From the NCBI RefSeq assembly GCF_002776695.1, contig NZ_LFJC01000003.1, positions 5,328,091 to 5,392,090 on the forward strand: a stretch of DNA of 64,000 bases. Direction: 5' to 3'. Shown one piece after another: positions 40,678 to 49,196 of this stretch; positions within the stretch are counted from its first letter, which is position 1, and each line of letters begins with the position of its first letter. The position numbers and the translations under genes are program-made. The notes beneath the pieces are model-generated. The model saw only the letters and a program-made list of their open reading frames with translations. It was not told where the DNA came from and ran no database searches. This DNA is from Bradyrhizobium nitroreducens (lineage in GTDB: Bacteria; Pseudomonadota; Alphaproteobacteria; Rhizobiales; Xanthobacteraceae).

Positions 40678-42630
40678 CTACTGCTGCGCGCTCGGCAACA
40701 GTTGCGGCAAAAACCCGCGCGTCACGCCCGGCGGCGCGGCATCGAGACCGAGCACCGCGCTCGCGGCCGGCAGGGCCGCATCCGCCATCGCCGCATGCCC
40801 CTCCGCGCTCGGATGCACCGCGCCGCCATAGACGGCGGAGAGCACGCCCCAGGTCGCGTCGTGGATGTCGGTCGGCTGGCTCGCCGCCGGCAACCCTTGC
40901 GGATAGGTCATCGCGGCGAAATAGCTGTCATTGGCGTCGCGGATCCAGCGCGCGCGGGGCAAATAGGCGCGGTATTCCGAGGCGCCGCGGCCGCACAGCA
41001 TCGGCTGGCTCGCCGCGCTGACGATGTCAGGGTTGAAGCTCTGGCCGTTCTCGGCAAAGCAGGCGCGATCGAATTCGGGGTCGTTGCCGGAATGCGCGCA
41101 GAAGCCGTGATCGCCGAACGCGGCCTGATGCGCATCGACGAAGGTCATGCGGTCGGCCTCGGGATCGCGGCACAGCGCGCCGCGCGTGCAGGTGGCGAGG
41201 CCCTTCAGCTGCGGCAGGAATTCAGTGTCGACGAAGGTCGAGACGCGGGCAAGGCGCTGCGGATCGGCGTTGAAGGCCGGATGGATGTCGAAGCCGGCGC
41301 GGCCGCCGCGGCAGGGAACGCCGCCGTCGGCGAGCGCAGGGTTGGCGTATGAGGTATAGACCACGTGCGACAGGTCGCCGCCGACCAGAGGCTTCAGCGC
41401 CTCGCGCAGCTTGACAAAATTCTGCGGCAGCTCGCGCGCCAGCGCGTCGCGGGAATCGTCGACGCTCGCCATCACGCCGGAGCGGCGGAACAGCGCCCGT
41501 TCGGTCGCGGTCTCGACGATGACGTCGGCGACGAGGCCCGAGAAATAGACGTCGTTGGCGCCGACCGACAGCAGCACGAGATCGAGCGTGCGGTCGGGCT
41601 GGCGCTTCTTCGCCGCGGTGAGCGCCTCGCGCAGCTCGGCGACCTGCGCGTTCACGCTGGTGTTGCAGACGCCGGTCTTGCCGGGCGGGCATTCGCGGGC
41701 GCGTTGCGAGCCGAGCAGGCCGTCGCCGATGCTTGCGCCGGTGCAGGCGAGCGGCAGATAGGTCACCGCGATGTGGGTGTAGCGCACCGCGAGTGCGAGC
41801 GCGGTGCGCGTCTGGTAGCTGTAGAGCGAGCGGTGGCAGGGCGAGTTGAACCAGAGCGCGCTGTAGCGTTGCCAGTTGGCGAGCGTGTCGGGTGCCTCGC
41901 AGGCGCGGCCGCCCTTGAAGCCGTGCCGGCTCGGCCGATAGTACTGCGCGCCCGCAGTGCCCAGATAGGAGCGGAAGCAGAAACCTTCGTCGGACAGGGC
42001 GAGCGGCCGGTCCGGATTGCCTTCGCCGGAGGCGATGCTGTCCCCGAGGCCGGCGACGAAGATGTCGCGGACCTGGATCTCGGTCTGGATGCGCTGGCTG
42101 GGATCGGCGCCGGAGGAGACGTCGACGGTCGCGACCGTCTGCTTGCCGTAGCGGACGCGCAGATTGATCGGCTCGGCGCAGTCGAAGGTCGATTGCTGCG
42201 GCCCATCGCCGTCGTCGAACGACCAGGCGCAGGTGGCGCCGACCGGCACGGCGCCCGTGAGGCGCACGGTGACGGGATGGTCGATCGGGGTGAGGTAGTT
42301 TTCCTTGGTGTTGTCGCGGGTGCAGGGCTGGTTGACGCGGCCCTGAAGGTCGATGCAGAGCCGATTGACCATGTTGCGGGCCCAGCCGCGGCCCTCGCTC
42401 TGGAGCTCCAGCGACTGTTCGGCGGCGAGGATGCTGCGGTTGCGCGCGTTCTCGACATGGAGCAGGAAGTCGCGCTCCTCGCGGAACAGCCGGAAGCGGT
42501 TACGCACCTCCCAACTGATCTGCAGGGGGCCGGCATCCTGAGCGGCGGCATGCTCGGCCGGCAAGACGGTCAAAAGCCCGGCCAGCAGCAGGGCGCCGGC
42601 GGAAAGGTTACGAAGCAATACAGGGATCAT
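40678..42630 (-). CDS. Exported SGNH/GDSL-family hydrolase
   Basis: 650 residues. A signal peptide (about 1-31, ending AAAQ) is followed by an N-terminal beta-rich region of about 180 residues (IQISWEVRNRFRLFREERDF, TIDHPVTVRL, WSFDDGDGPQ). The SGNH domain has block I FVAGLGDSIASGEGNPD with nucleophile Ser, block III LLSVGANDVYFSG, and block V AVHPSAEGHAAMAD with catalytic Asp/His types. It carries many Cys residues, consistent with an oxidised, periplasmic or secreted enzyme. It is predicted to be an esterase or lipase acting on an unknown envelope or plant polymer substrate. It is much longer than simple GDSL lipases. Confidence 0.85.
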   Translation of the reverse strand: MIPVLLRNLSAGALLLAGLLTVLPAEHAAAQDAGPLQISWEVRNRFRLFREERDFLLHVENARNRSILAAEQSLELQSEGRGWARNMVNRLCIDLQGRVNQPCTRDNTKENYLTPIDHPVTVRLTGAVPVGATCAWSFDDGDGPQQSTFDCAEPINLRVRYGKQTVATVDVSSGADPSQRIQTEIQVRDIFVAGLGDSIASGEGNPDRPLALSDEGFCFRSYLGTAGAQYYRPSRHGFKGGRACEAPDTLANWQRYSALWFNSPCHRSLYSYQTRTALALAVRYTHIAVTYLPLACTGASIGDGLLGSQRARECPPGKTGVCNTSVNAQVAELREALTAAKKRQPDRTLDLVLLSVGANDVYFSGLVADVIVETATERALFRRSGVMASVDDSRDALARELPQNFVKLREALKPLVGGDLSHVVYTSYANPALADGGVPCRGGRAGFDIHPAFNADPQRLARVSTFVDTEFLPQLKGLATCTRGALCRDPEADRMTFVDAHQAAFGDHGFCAHSGNDPEFDRACFAENGQSFNPDIVSAASQPMLCGRGASEYRAYLPRARWIRDANDSYFAAMTYPQGLPAASQPTDIHDATWGVLSAVYGGAVHPSAEGHAAMADAALPAASAVLGLDAAPPGVTRGFLPQLLPSAQQ

Positions 42631-42714
42631 GGCCCGCGTCTTCAACGGCAAAGTTGAGGCGGAAATAAGAGAGGATTGCGCGCCCGTCCGCAACCTTCGT
42701 CTCGGCGCCCGCCC

Positions 42715-43797
42715 TTACCGCTTGTTGGCCTGCCGCAGCGCCCGCTCGCGCTCCATGGCCGCCACCTGCTTGGGCAGATTGGCCTGCGCGCAGGCTTCCG
42801 CCAGCCGCCGCCGCTCCTGCCAGGGTTCGACCACGTTCATCCAGAGCTCGCGCGTGCCCATGATGGAGATGGCGAGGCCGAACGGGATCACGAAATAGAG
42901 GATGCGGAACACCAGCAGCGTCGCCAGAAGCTGCTCGCGGCCGAATTCCGGCAGCGCCAGCAGCATGGCGGCATCGAACACGCCGATCGAGCCGGGCGCG
43001 TGGCTGGCGAAGCCGAGCAGCGTCGCCAGGATGAACACCACCGCGAGCGACAGGAAGTCGATCGGCGGATTGGCCGGCATCAGGAGGTACATCGCCGTGG
43101 CGCAGAAGCCGAGATCGACCACGCCGATCAGGATCTGGACCAGCGTCAGCGGCGCCGAGGGCAGCACCACCTTCCAGCCCTTCTGGCCGAGCTCGCGCCG
43201 CTTCTCGCCCATGACGAGCCAGACGAGATAGGCTCCGATCGAGGCGAGCCCGCCGAGCGCGATCAGCCGGTTGAGCGACGACGGCAGCTGATCCATCGAG
43301 GATGCCGCATCCGGGTGGATCGCCATGCCGATCGAGAGCACGAAGATGTTACCGAGCCAGAAGGTCAGGCCCGACAGGAAGCAAATCTTGGCGACGTCGA
43401 TCGCGTTCAGCCCGTAGTCCGAATAGATCCGGAAACGGATCGCCCCGCCGGTGAAGACGGTGGCGCCGATATTGTGGCCGATCGAATAGGACGTGAAGCT
43501 GGAAAGCGCGGCGATGCGATAAGGCACGTGCTTCTTGCCGATCGTTCGCAATGCAAAAAAGTCGTAAAAGGTCAGCGTGCAGAACGCGAAAAACACGCAC
43601 ACCGCCGCCAGCCCGATGCTGCCGCGGGGAATCTCGGTCAACGCCGTCAGGATGACCCCGGTATCGATGCCCTTGAGGGTCCGCACCAGCGAGGTGATCG
43701 CGAAGGCGATGATGAAGATGCTCGCGGCAACTCCAAGCCGTCGCCAGCCGATCCATCTCTTGAAGCCGCGTTGCAGCGCGGGCAGCAATCCGTGCAT
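42715..43797 (-). CDS. YbhN/UPF0104-type lysylphosphatidylglycerol-synthase-like membrane protein
   Basis: 360 residues with about eight membrane helices. The order of motifs follows the flippase-like part of MprF: ALSSFTSYSIGHNIGATVFT (typical N-G in helix 3), IRFRIYSDYGLNAIDVAKIC, and GFASHAPGSIGVFDAAMLLA with the conserved PGGxG-like PGSIG. There is no aminoacyl-PG synthase domain, so only the flippase-like half is present. The Lys/Arg-rich C-terminus is cytosolic. The role in lipid translocation is presumed from family. Confidence 0.82.
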   Translation of the reverse strand: MHGLLPALQRGFKRWIGWRRLGVAASIFIIAFAITSLVRTLKGIDTGVILTALTEIPRGSIGLAAVCVFFAFCTLTFYDFFALRTIGKKHVPYRIAALSSFTSYSIGHNIGATVFTGGAIRFRIYSDYGLNAIDVAKICFLSGLTFWLGNIFVLSIGMAIHPDAASSMDQLPSSLNRLIALGGLASIGAYLVWLVMGEKRRELGQKGWKVVLPSAPLTLVQILIGVVDLGFCATAMYLLMPANPPIDFLSLAVVFILATLLGFASHAPGSIGVFDAAMLLALPEFGREQLLATLLVFRILYFVIPFGLAISIMGTRELWMNVVEPWQERRRLAEACAQANLPKQVAAMERERALRQANKR

Positions 43798-44109
43798 TCA
43801 TCCTCCCGGCGGGGGGCAAAGACCGACCGGGCCAGGCATTGGCCAGTCGGGCGCGATCACGGCCAAAGGCAGGCATCGATCGCTAGGCATGATCCAGCTC
43901 ATTTAATGCAAAAACAGCGGCTTGTGCAGCCCTTGACAACAATAGGTTCTGCGCTGGACCGGCGCTTTTGTCATATGCGGTTCACATCGAAGGCGCGTTA
44001 AGCATATGAGTCGAGATACCGGGCTCGGATCGCGTGTCCGTACGGCCAGCACCATCTCAGATTCTGGCGCCGCCGGCATTGTTCCAGCGCAAGCGACACC
44101 GGCATTTTT
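43798..44109. other. Gene-free region upstream of the YciF-like gene
   Basis: A 429-bp non-coding stretch separates the divergent flippase-like gene and the YciF-like gene. It holds one strong feature, the EcfG-type promoter at 44110-44134. I see no gene, hairpin or repeat in 43798-44109. Confidence 0.6.
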
Positions 44110-44134
44110 GGAACGCCGGTCCCGCGCGCTCGTT
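44110..44134 (+). promoter_or_regulatory. EcfG-type (general stress sigma) promoter
   Basis: GGAAC (44110-44114), spacer of exactly 16, CGTT (44131-44134). It matches the alphaproteobacterial EcfG consensus GGAAC-N16/17-CGTT. Predicted start about 44141, giving an 86-nt leader to the YciF-like gene, a family well known for stress induction. Confidence 0.75.
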
Positions 44135-44226
44135 AGCCTCCATCAGCAATCGAACATGGCAGGAATAACCGGCTTTTCATGCACGCCGGCGCCTCCGTGT
44201 TCCCGAAACCATAGAGGATCGGAACG

Positions 44227-44733
44227 ATGGGACTGTTTACAAAAGACATCAAAACCATGAACGACCTGTTCGTGCATCAGCTCCAGGACATCTATTACGC
44301 CGAGCTGCAGTTGACCAAGGCGCTGCCGAAGATGGCCAGCAAGGCCACCGATCCGCAACTCAAGCAGGGCTTTTTGACGCATCTCGAGGAAACCAAGCAG
44401 CACGTCACGCGGCTCGAGGAAGTCTTCAAGATGCACGGCGTCGCTGCGAAGGCGGTCGACTGCCCGGCGATCGACGGCATCATCGAGGAAGCCGTCGAGA
44501 CCGCAAGCGAGGTCGCCGGCAAGGCGGTGCTCGACGCCGCGCTGATCAACGCGGCGCAGGCCGCCGAACATTACGAGATCGTGCGCTACGGCAGCCTGAT
44601 CGCCTGGGCCAAGCAGCTCGGCCGCAACGACTGCGCCAGCGTGCTCGCCAAGACGCTCGAGGAGGAAAAGGCGACCGACAAGAAACTGACGACGCTTGCC
44701 GAAAGCAAGGTGAACCTGCGCGCGGCCAGTTGA
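44227..44733 (+). CDS. Ferritin-like DUF892 stress protein (YciE/YciF family)
   Basis: A 168-residue four-helix bundle. The DUF892 signatures are LFVHQLQDIYYAELQLTKAL, FLTHLEETKQHVTRLEEVF, DGIIEEAVE, NAAQAAEHYEIVRYGSLIAW, and AKTLEEEKATDKKLT. Glu/His residues at ferritin-like positions suggest a possible di-iron site. The family is cytosolic and induced by general stress. An EcfG-type promoter 93 bp upstream supports that. The ATG at 44227 follows ATAGAGGATCGGAACG. Confidence 0.93.
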   Translation: MGLFTKDIKTMNDLFVHQLQDIYYAELQLTKALPKMASKATDPQLKQGFLTHLEETKQHVTRLEEVFKMHGVAAKAVDCPAIDGIIEEAVETASEVAGKAVLDAALINAAQAAEHYEIVRYGSLIAWAKQLGRNDCASVLAKTLEEEKATDKKLTTLAESKVNLRAAS

Positions 44734-44956
44734 TGAAGGTCTAGTGATGGAAGCGCCGCGCGGTCGTCATCTGCGCGGCGCGCCCCTTACCACGGGGATC
44801 GTCCGTTCATCATAATCGGTCTCGGTGTTCCCGCGAGGGATGAACAATCCGAGTGATTGAACACATCTTCCGTTCACCATTGCCGCAACAGTCGCGTAGC
44901 CGGTTACCACCTGTCCACATTGATCGGGTCAAGTGCGGGTCCACCAGAGGCCCGCA

Positions 44957-47356
44957 ATGCATCAAGTTCTCTACTGTCTCACCGAAGAGCACGATTTACG
45001 GCTCGTCGCGCTTGGCGGCGCGGTCTGTCTGCTCGCCAGCGCGGCGGCGATCAGCCTGTTCCACCGGGCGCGCGCGACGCGCGGCCTCGGGCGTCTGGTC
45101 TGGCTCGGTCTCGACGCCGCCGTCAGCGGATGTGGCATCTGGGCGACGCATTTCATCGCGATGCTCGCCTACGGACCGGGAGGCGCGGGCGCCTACAACA
45201 TCCCGGTGACCATCCTGTCGCTGATCTTTGCGATCTCCGTCACGTTCGTGGGGCTGAGCATTGCCGTCTCGTCTTCGCGCGCGGTGTGGATCGTCGTTGG
45301 CGGTGCCATCGTCGGCAGCGGTGTCGCGGCGATGCATTACACCGGCATGGCGGCGCTGGAGATACCGGCGCGGGTGGGCTGGATCGGAAGCACGGTCGCC
45401 GTCTCGGTGCTGTCAGGAATTCTCTTCGCTGCGCTCGCACTGTTCGTGGCCGCGCGACGCGACGACCTCCCTCATGCCCTGACGGCGACGGCCCTGCTGA
45501 CGATCGCCATCGTCGCGCATCATTTCACCGCCATGGGCGCGGTGCACCTGACGCCGGATCCGACGCGTGCGATCAGCGGCCTGTCGATCGCGCCGGCCTC
45601 GCTGTCCTTCCTCACCGCCAGCGCTGCGGTCGCGATCATTGCGATCGCGCTCGTGGCCGCGCTGCTCGACCGCCGCGCCAGGAGCGAGTTGGGCGCCCAG
45701 CAAATGGTGCTGGACTCGGCGCTCGAGAACATGTCGCAGGGGCTTTGCATGTTCGACGCGGACGGCAAGGTCATCCTGTTCAACGAGCGCTACGCGGCAA
45801 TGCTTCGCCGCACCGACGTCGCGCTGACCGGCCGTCTGTTGATCGACGTGCTGAGGGACGAGCAGGCCAGGGGCGAGTGGCAGGGCGACGCGGACGAGTT
45901 CTTCGCCCGCCTCGTCGCCGACGCGCGCGAGGGCCGCACCACGACCGACGTCGTCAGCCGGTTCGGCCGCTCGATCCGGGTGGTCAATCAGCCGATGCAG
46001 GGCGGCGGCTGGGTCGCCACCTTCGAGGACATCACCGAATGGCTGGAGGCGCAGGCCAAGATCTCGCACATGGCGCGCCATGACGCGCTGACCGGTCTGC
46101 CGAACCGCGTGCTGTTCCACGAGCAGCTCGAGCAGGGGCTGCGACGGGCCGGCTCGGGCGATCAGCTCGCGGTGCTCTGTCTCGATCTCGATCACTTCAA
46201 GGACATCAACGACTCGCTCGGCCATCCCATCGGCGACGCCTTGTTGAAGGAGGTCGGCCGCAGGCTCATGGAGACGGTCGGCGACAGCGACACCGTGGCC
46301 CGGCTTGGCGGCGACGAGTTTGCCGTGGTCCAGATCGGCCGGTCCGAGGAGACCGCTGCGCGATCCCTTGCCGGCCGTCTGGTCGAGGTCACCTCGGCGC
46401 CTTACGAGATCGACGGTCATCAGATCCTGATCGGCGTCTCGATCGGCATCTCGCTGTCGCCGCAGGACGGCAGCAATCCGGACGAACTCCTGAAGAACGC
46501 CGACCTCGCGCTCTACCGCGCCAAGGCGGACGGCCGCGGCACCTATCGCTTCTTCGAAACCGGTATGGATGCCCGCGCGCAGGCGCGGCGCCTCCTGGAA
46601 ATGGATCTGCGGACGGCGCTGCAACGGAGCGAGTTCGAGGCCTATTACCAGCCGATCCGCGACGTCGTCAGCGGTCGCGTCGTTGCCTTCGAGGCGCTGC
46701 TGCGCTGGAATCATCCGCAGCGCGGCCTGATCTCTCCCATCGATTTCATCCCGCTCGCCGAGGAGACCGGGCTGATCGTCCAGCTCGGTGAATTCGTGCT
46801 GCGCGCCGCCTGTACCGACGCGGCCACCTGGCCAGACGACGTCGACCTCGCCGTCAACCTGTCGCCGGTCCAGTTCAAGAATCCGAACCTGATCGCATCG
46901 GTGACCGAGGCGTTGGCCGCCTCGGGACTCGATGCGCGGCGCCTCGAGCTCGAGATCACCGAATCGGTACTGCTGCAGAACAGCGAGGCGACGCTGGCAA
47001 CCCTGCACGAGCTGCGCGGCATCGGACTACGGATCTCGCTCGATGATTTCGGCACCGGCTATTCCTCGCTGAGCTATCTGCGCAGCTTCCCGTTCGACAA
47101 GATCAAGATCGACCGCAGCTTCGTGTCGGAGCTGGCGACGCGCGAGGATTCCATGGCGATCATCCGTGCCGTGACGGGCCTTGGCCGCAGCCTCGGGATC
47201 GTCACCACGGCGGAAGGCGTCGAGAACGACGCCCAGCTCGAGCTGCTCCGGCGCGAGGGCTGTGACCAGGCCCAGGGCTATCTGTTCAGCAAGCCGCGTC
47301 CGGCCTCCGACGTGTCGATCATGCTGGGCCGCCCGCGGCTGCTGGCGTCGGCGTGA
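44957..47356 (+). CDS. MHYT-PAS-GGDEF-EAL diguanylate cyclase/phosphodiesterase
   Basis: 799 residues. An MHYT membrane sensor (about 7-230) with ATHFIAML, AAMHYTGMA and AHHFTAMG, then PAS (about 250-365), GGDEF (about 375-535) and EAL (about 550-790). The cyclase signature LGGDEFA is intact. The inhibitory RxxD site is not present (GDSD at that position). The EAL domain has AFEALLRW, NLSPVQF, ITESVL, DDFGTGYSSLSYLR and AEGVE, so phosphodiesterase residues look complete. It should make and degrade cyclic di-GMP in response to a membrane or diatomic-gas/copper-type signal proposed for MHYT domains. ATG 44957 follows CAGAGGCCC. Confidence 0.95.
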   Translation: MHQVLYCLTEEHDLRLVALGGAVCLLASAAAISLFHRARATRGLGRLVWLGLDAAVSGCGIWATHFIAMLAYGPGGAGAYNIPVTILSLIFAISVTFVGLSIAVSSSRAVWIVVGGAIVGSGVAAMHYTGMAALEIPARVGWIGSTVAVSVLSGILFAALALFVAARRDDLPHALTATALLTIAIVAHHFTAMGAVHLTPDPTRAISGLSIAPASLSFLTASAAVAIIAIALVAALLDRRARSELGAQQMVLDSALENMSQGLCMFDADGKVILFNERYAAMLRRTDVALTGRLLIDVLRDEQARGEWQGDADEFFARLVADAREGRTTTDVVSRFGRSIRVVNQPMQGGGWVATFEDITEWLEAQAKISHMARHDALTGLPNRVLFHEQLEQGLRRAGSGDQLAVLCLDLDHFKDINDSLGHPIGDALLKEVGRRLMETVGDSDTVARLGGDEFAVVQIGRSEETAARSLAGRLVEVTSAPYEIDGHQILIGVSIGISLSPQDGSNPDELLKNADLALYRAKADGRGTYRFFETGMDARAQARRLLEMDLRTALQRSEFEAYYQPIRDVVSGRVVAFEALLRWNHPQRGLISPIDFIPLAEETGLIVQLGEFVLRAACTDAATWPDDVDLAVNLSPVQFKNPNLIASVTEALAASGLDARRLELEITESVLLQNSEATLATLHELRGIGLRISLDDFGTGYSSLSYLRSFPFDKIKIDRSFVSELATREDSMAIIRAVTGLGRSLGIVTTAEGVENDAQLELLRREGCDQAQGYLFSKPRPASDVSIMLGRPRLLASA

Positions 47357-47369
47357 GGCGACTATTGTT

Positions 47370-47418
47370 GAGCATGATCTGTCCGGAAAACCGCTTCACG
47401 CTTTTCCGGATCATGCTC
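47370..47418. repeat. Rhizobial palindromic repeat (GAGCATGATC...GATCATGCTC)
   Basis: GAGCATGATC (47370-47379) and GATCATGCTC (47409-47418), with inner TCCGGAAAA and TTTTCCGGA. Same family as 9311-9359. Its last base is the first base of the stop codon complement of the next minus-strand gene. Confidence 0.85.
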
Positions 47419-47852
47419 TAGCCGCGGCGCAGCGCGAAATGGGCGCCGCAGAAAGCCATGACGGCGCCGAGGCACAGCGCGGCGAGGCCGGCCAGCACGC
47501 CCGAGACGGTCGGGATCGGGCTCGGCGCGGAGGCCGCCTGACCTGCGCCTGCGAGCAGCAGCACGCCGACCGCGATCAGGAACTGGCGCATCCGCTGCGG
47601 AATCTGGCCGTCGGCGGCGCTCTGCATCAACGTCGCGGTGAAATAGCCGCCGGAGAATCCGACCGTGGCGATCAGCCACCAGGCGATCGCAGCGCCGGCG
47701 GGGATGAACTCGTGCGTGTCGGAGCGCCAGAGCCCGCCGAGGTCGAGCCCGTAGCGCGCGCCCAGCATGTGCACCGCGAGTGCCAGCAGCACGCCGGAGA
47801 TCATGGCGGCGCCGAGAATCAGGCGGCGCGGAAAAAAGGTCGTCTCAACCAT
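47418..47852 (-). CDS. Small four-helix membrane protein, unknown
   Basis: 144 residues (MVETTFFPRRLILGAAMISG) with about four membrane helices: ILGAAMISGVLLALAVHML, AAIAWWLIATVGFSGGYFTA, FLIAVGVLLLAGAGQAAS and AGLAALCLGAVMAFCGAHFA. No functional motif recognised. The start at 47852 is chosen by hydrophobicity pattern; an upstream in-frame Met (47960) would add unrelated Arg-rich sequence. The stop codon touches the palindromic repeat. Confidence 0.7.
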   Translation of the reverse strand: MVETTFFPRRLILGAAMISGVLLALAVHMLGARYGLDLGGLWRSDTHEFIPAGAAIAWWLIATVGFSGGYFTATLMQSAADGQIPQRMRQFLIAVGVLLLAGAGQAASAPSPIPTVSGVLAGLAALCLGAVMAFCGAHFALRRG

Positions 47853-47931
47853 GCCTCGCTTGTAGGATGGGCGAGGGCGATCGCGCAAGCGGATCGCCGA
47901 GGGGATGGCGCGGACGGGATAGATTGTCGCG

Positions 47932-48513
47932 ATGCAGGTTTCAGATGCCGATCCGGCCACGAGCTACGCCTACAAGGCGTCGCTGATCGGCTCGGCGCAT
48001 CGCTTCGAGCTGACCGAGCAGGGGCTGTCCTGGCACATCGGCGGCCGATCTGGCCTGTGGCCTTATGACGAGATCGGCGCGATCCGGCTGTCGTTCCGCC
48101 CGGTCTCGATGCAGCAGCACCGCTTTCGCGCCGATGTCACTCACAGCAGCGGCCGCCGCATCGCGATCCTGTCGACGAGCTGGCAGACCGCGGCGCTGAT
48201 GGCGCCGCAGGACAATGGCTTTCGCGCCTTCATCGTCGAACTGCATGCGCGGATGGCCAAGGCCGGCAGCCGCGCGGTGCTGACCGCAGGCCTCGGCCGC
48301 AGCACATATGCGGCGGTGCTGGCATTCCTCGCGGTGCTGACCGTGGCGATGGCGGGCCTGTTGATCCGCGCCCTGGTGATCGGCGAGTTTGCCGGCGCGC
48401 TGTTCATCCTCGGCTTTGCCGCGCTGTTCGCCTGGCAGGTCGGCGGCTTCGTGCGGCGCAACCAGCCGCAGAGCTATCGCTTCGATCAGGTGCCGCGCGC
48501 CCTGCTGCCCTAG
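47932..48513 (+). CDS. Two-helix membrane protein, unknown
   Basis: 193 residues. An N-terminal beta-rich domain of about 110 residues (FELTEQGLSWHIGGRSGLWP, IRLSFRPVSMQQHRFRADV) is followed by two helices (AAVLAFLAVLTVAMAGLLIR, GALFILGFAALFAWQVGGF) and a short cytosolic tail. The topology is like proteins with a PH-like soluble head; I do not assign a function. It lies between two unrelated genes. Confidence 0.75.
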   Translation: MQVSDADPATSYAYKASLIGSAHRFELTEQGLSWHIGGRSGLWPYDEIGAIRLSFRPVSMQQHRFRADVTHSSGRRIAILSTSWQTAALMAPQDNGFRAFIVELHARMAKAGSRAVLTAGLGRSTYAAVLAFLAVLTVAMAGLLIRALVIGEFAGALFILGFAALFAWQVGGFVRRNQPQSYRFDQVPRALLP

Positions 48514-48575
48514 GTGCAATCGGTCGCAATCAAACGTGACTTCGCGCAACTGCGCCGATGCCGCATCGTGCCGCC

Positions 48576-49172
48576 ATGTCAGTCATGGACCGCAGTACAC
48601 GTCTGCCGACGGCAGATGAGATCGATGGAATCAACCGCGCTCATCTGGTCGATACGCCGCTCCGGCCGGCCGACTTGCTTTTCATGTTCGGCACCCGCGA
48701 GGACGTCGGTTTGCGCGCCGACACCGCCGCTCGGCTGTGGCGCGAGGGCTATTTCCGCTGGTCGATTGTGAGCGGCGGCGTGACGCCTGGCTCGGAGCAA
48801 TCCGAGTGCACGATCATCAAGGCGGCGATGATTGCGGCGGGAGTTCCGGCGGAACTTGTCATCGAAGAGCATCGCGCCATGAACACCGGCGAGAACGTGA
48901 TTTTCTCGCTGCCGATCCTTGATGCGGCGCTAGGGCTTTCAAACATCCGCAGCGTGATCTGCCTCGGCAATACCTGGACCGCGCGGCGCTACCCGATGAC
49001 GCTGCACCGGCACTGGCCGGAGGTCGAGAAGATGCTGCTTACCGTCGACAGCTTCGCAACGCCTCGCTCACTGTGGCATACCGACGCCGAATTTCGCCGG
49101 CGCGTGCTGCACGAATGGGACAAGATCGAGCCATACAAGGCGAAAGGCTTCATCGCCGAATGGCCGGCGTAA
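48576..49172 (+). CDS. YdcF-family (DUF218) protein
   Basis: 198 residues. The DUF218/YdcF core is present: LLFMFGTREDVGLRADTAAR, WSIVSGGVTPGSEQSECTII, and MNTGENVIFSLPIL; SGG and the acidic AMNTGEN patch are the SAM/nucleotide-type site of the family. There is no membrane segment, unlike SanA/ElyC. ATG 48576 follows the weak CCGCC leader. The role of the family is unknown; E. coli YdcF binds S-adenosylmethionine. Confidence 0.85.
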   Translation: MSVMDRSTRLPTADEIDGINRAHLVDTPLRPADLLFMFGTREDVGLRADTAARLWREGYFRWSIVSGGVTPGSEQSECTIIKAAMIAAGVPAELVIEEHRAMNTGENVIFSLPILDAALGLSNIRSVICLGNTWTARRYPMTLHRHWPEVEKMLLTVDSFATPRSLWHTDAEFRRRVLHEWDKIEPYKAKGFIAEWPA

Positions 49173-49196
49173 CCGGCACAAGGGCGCGCTCGCGAG

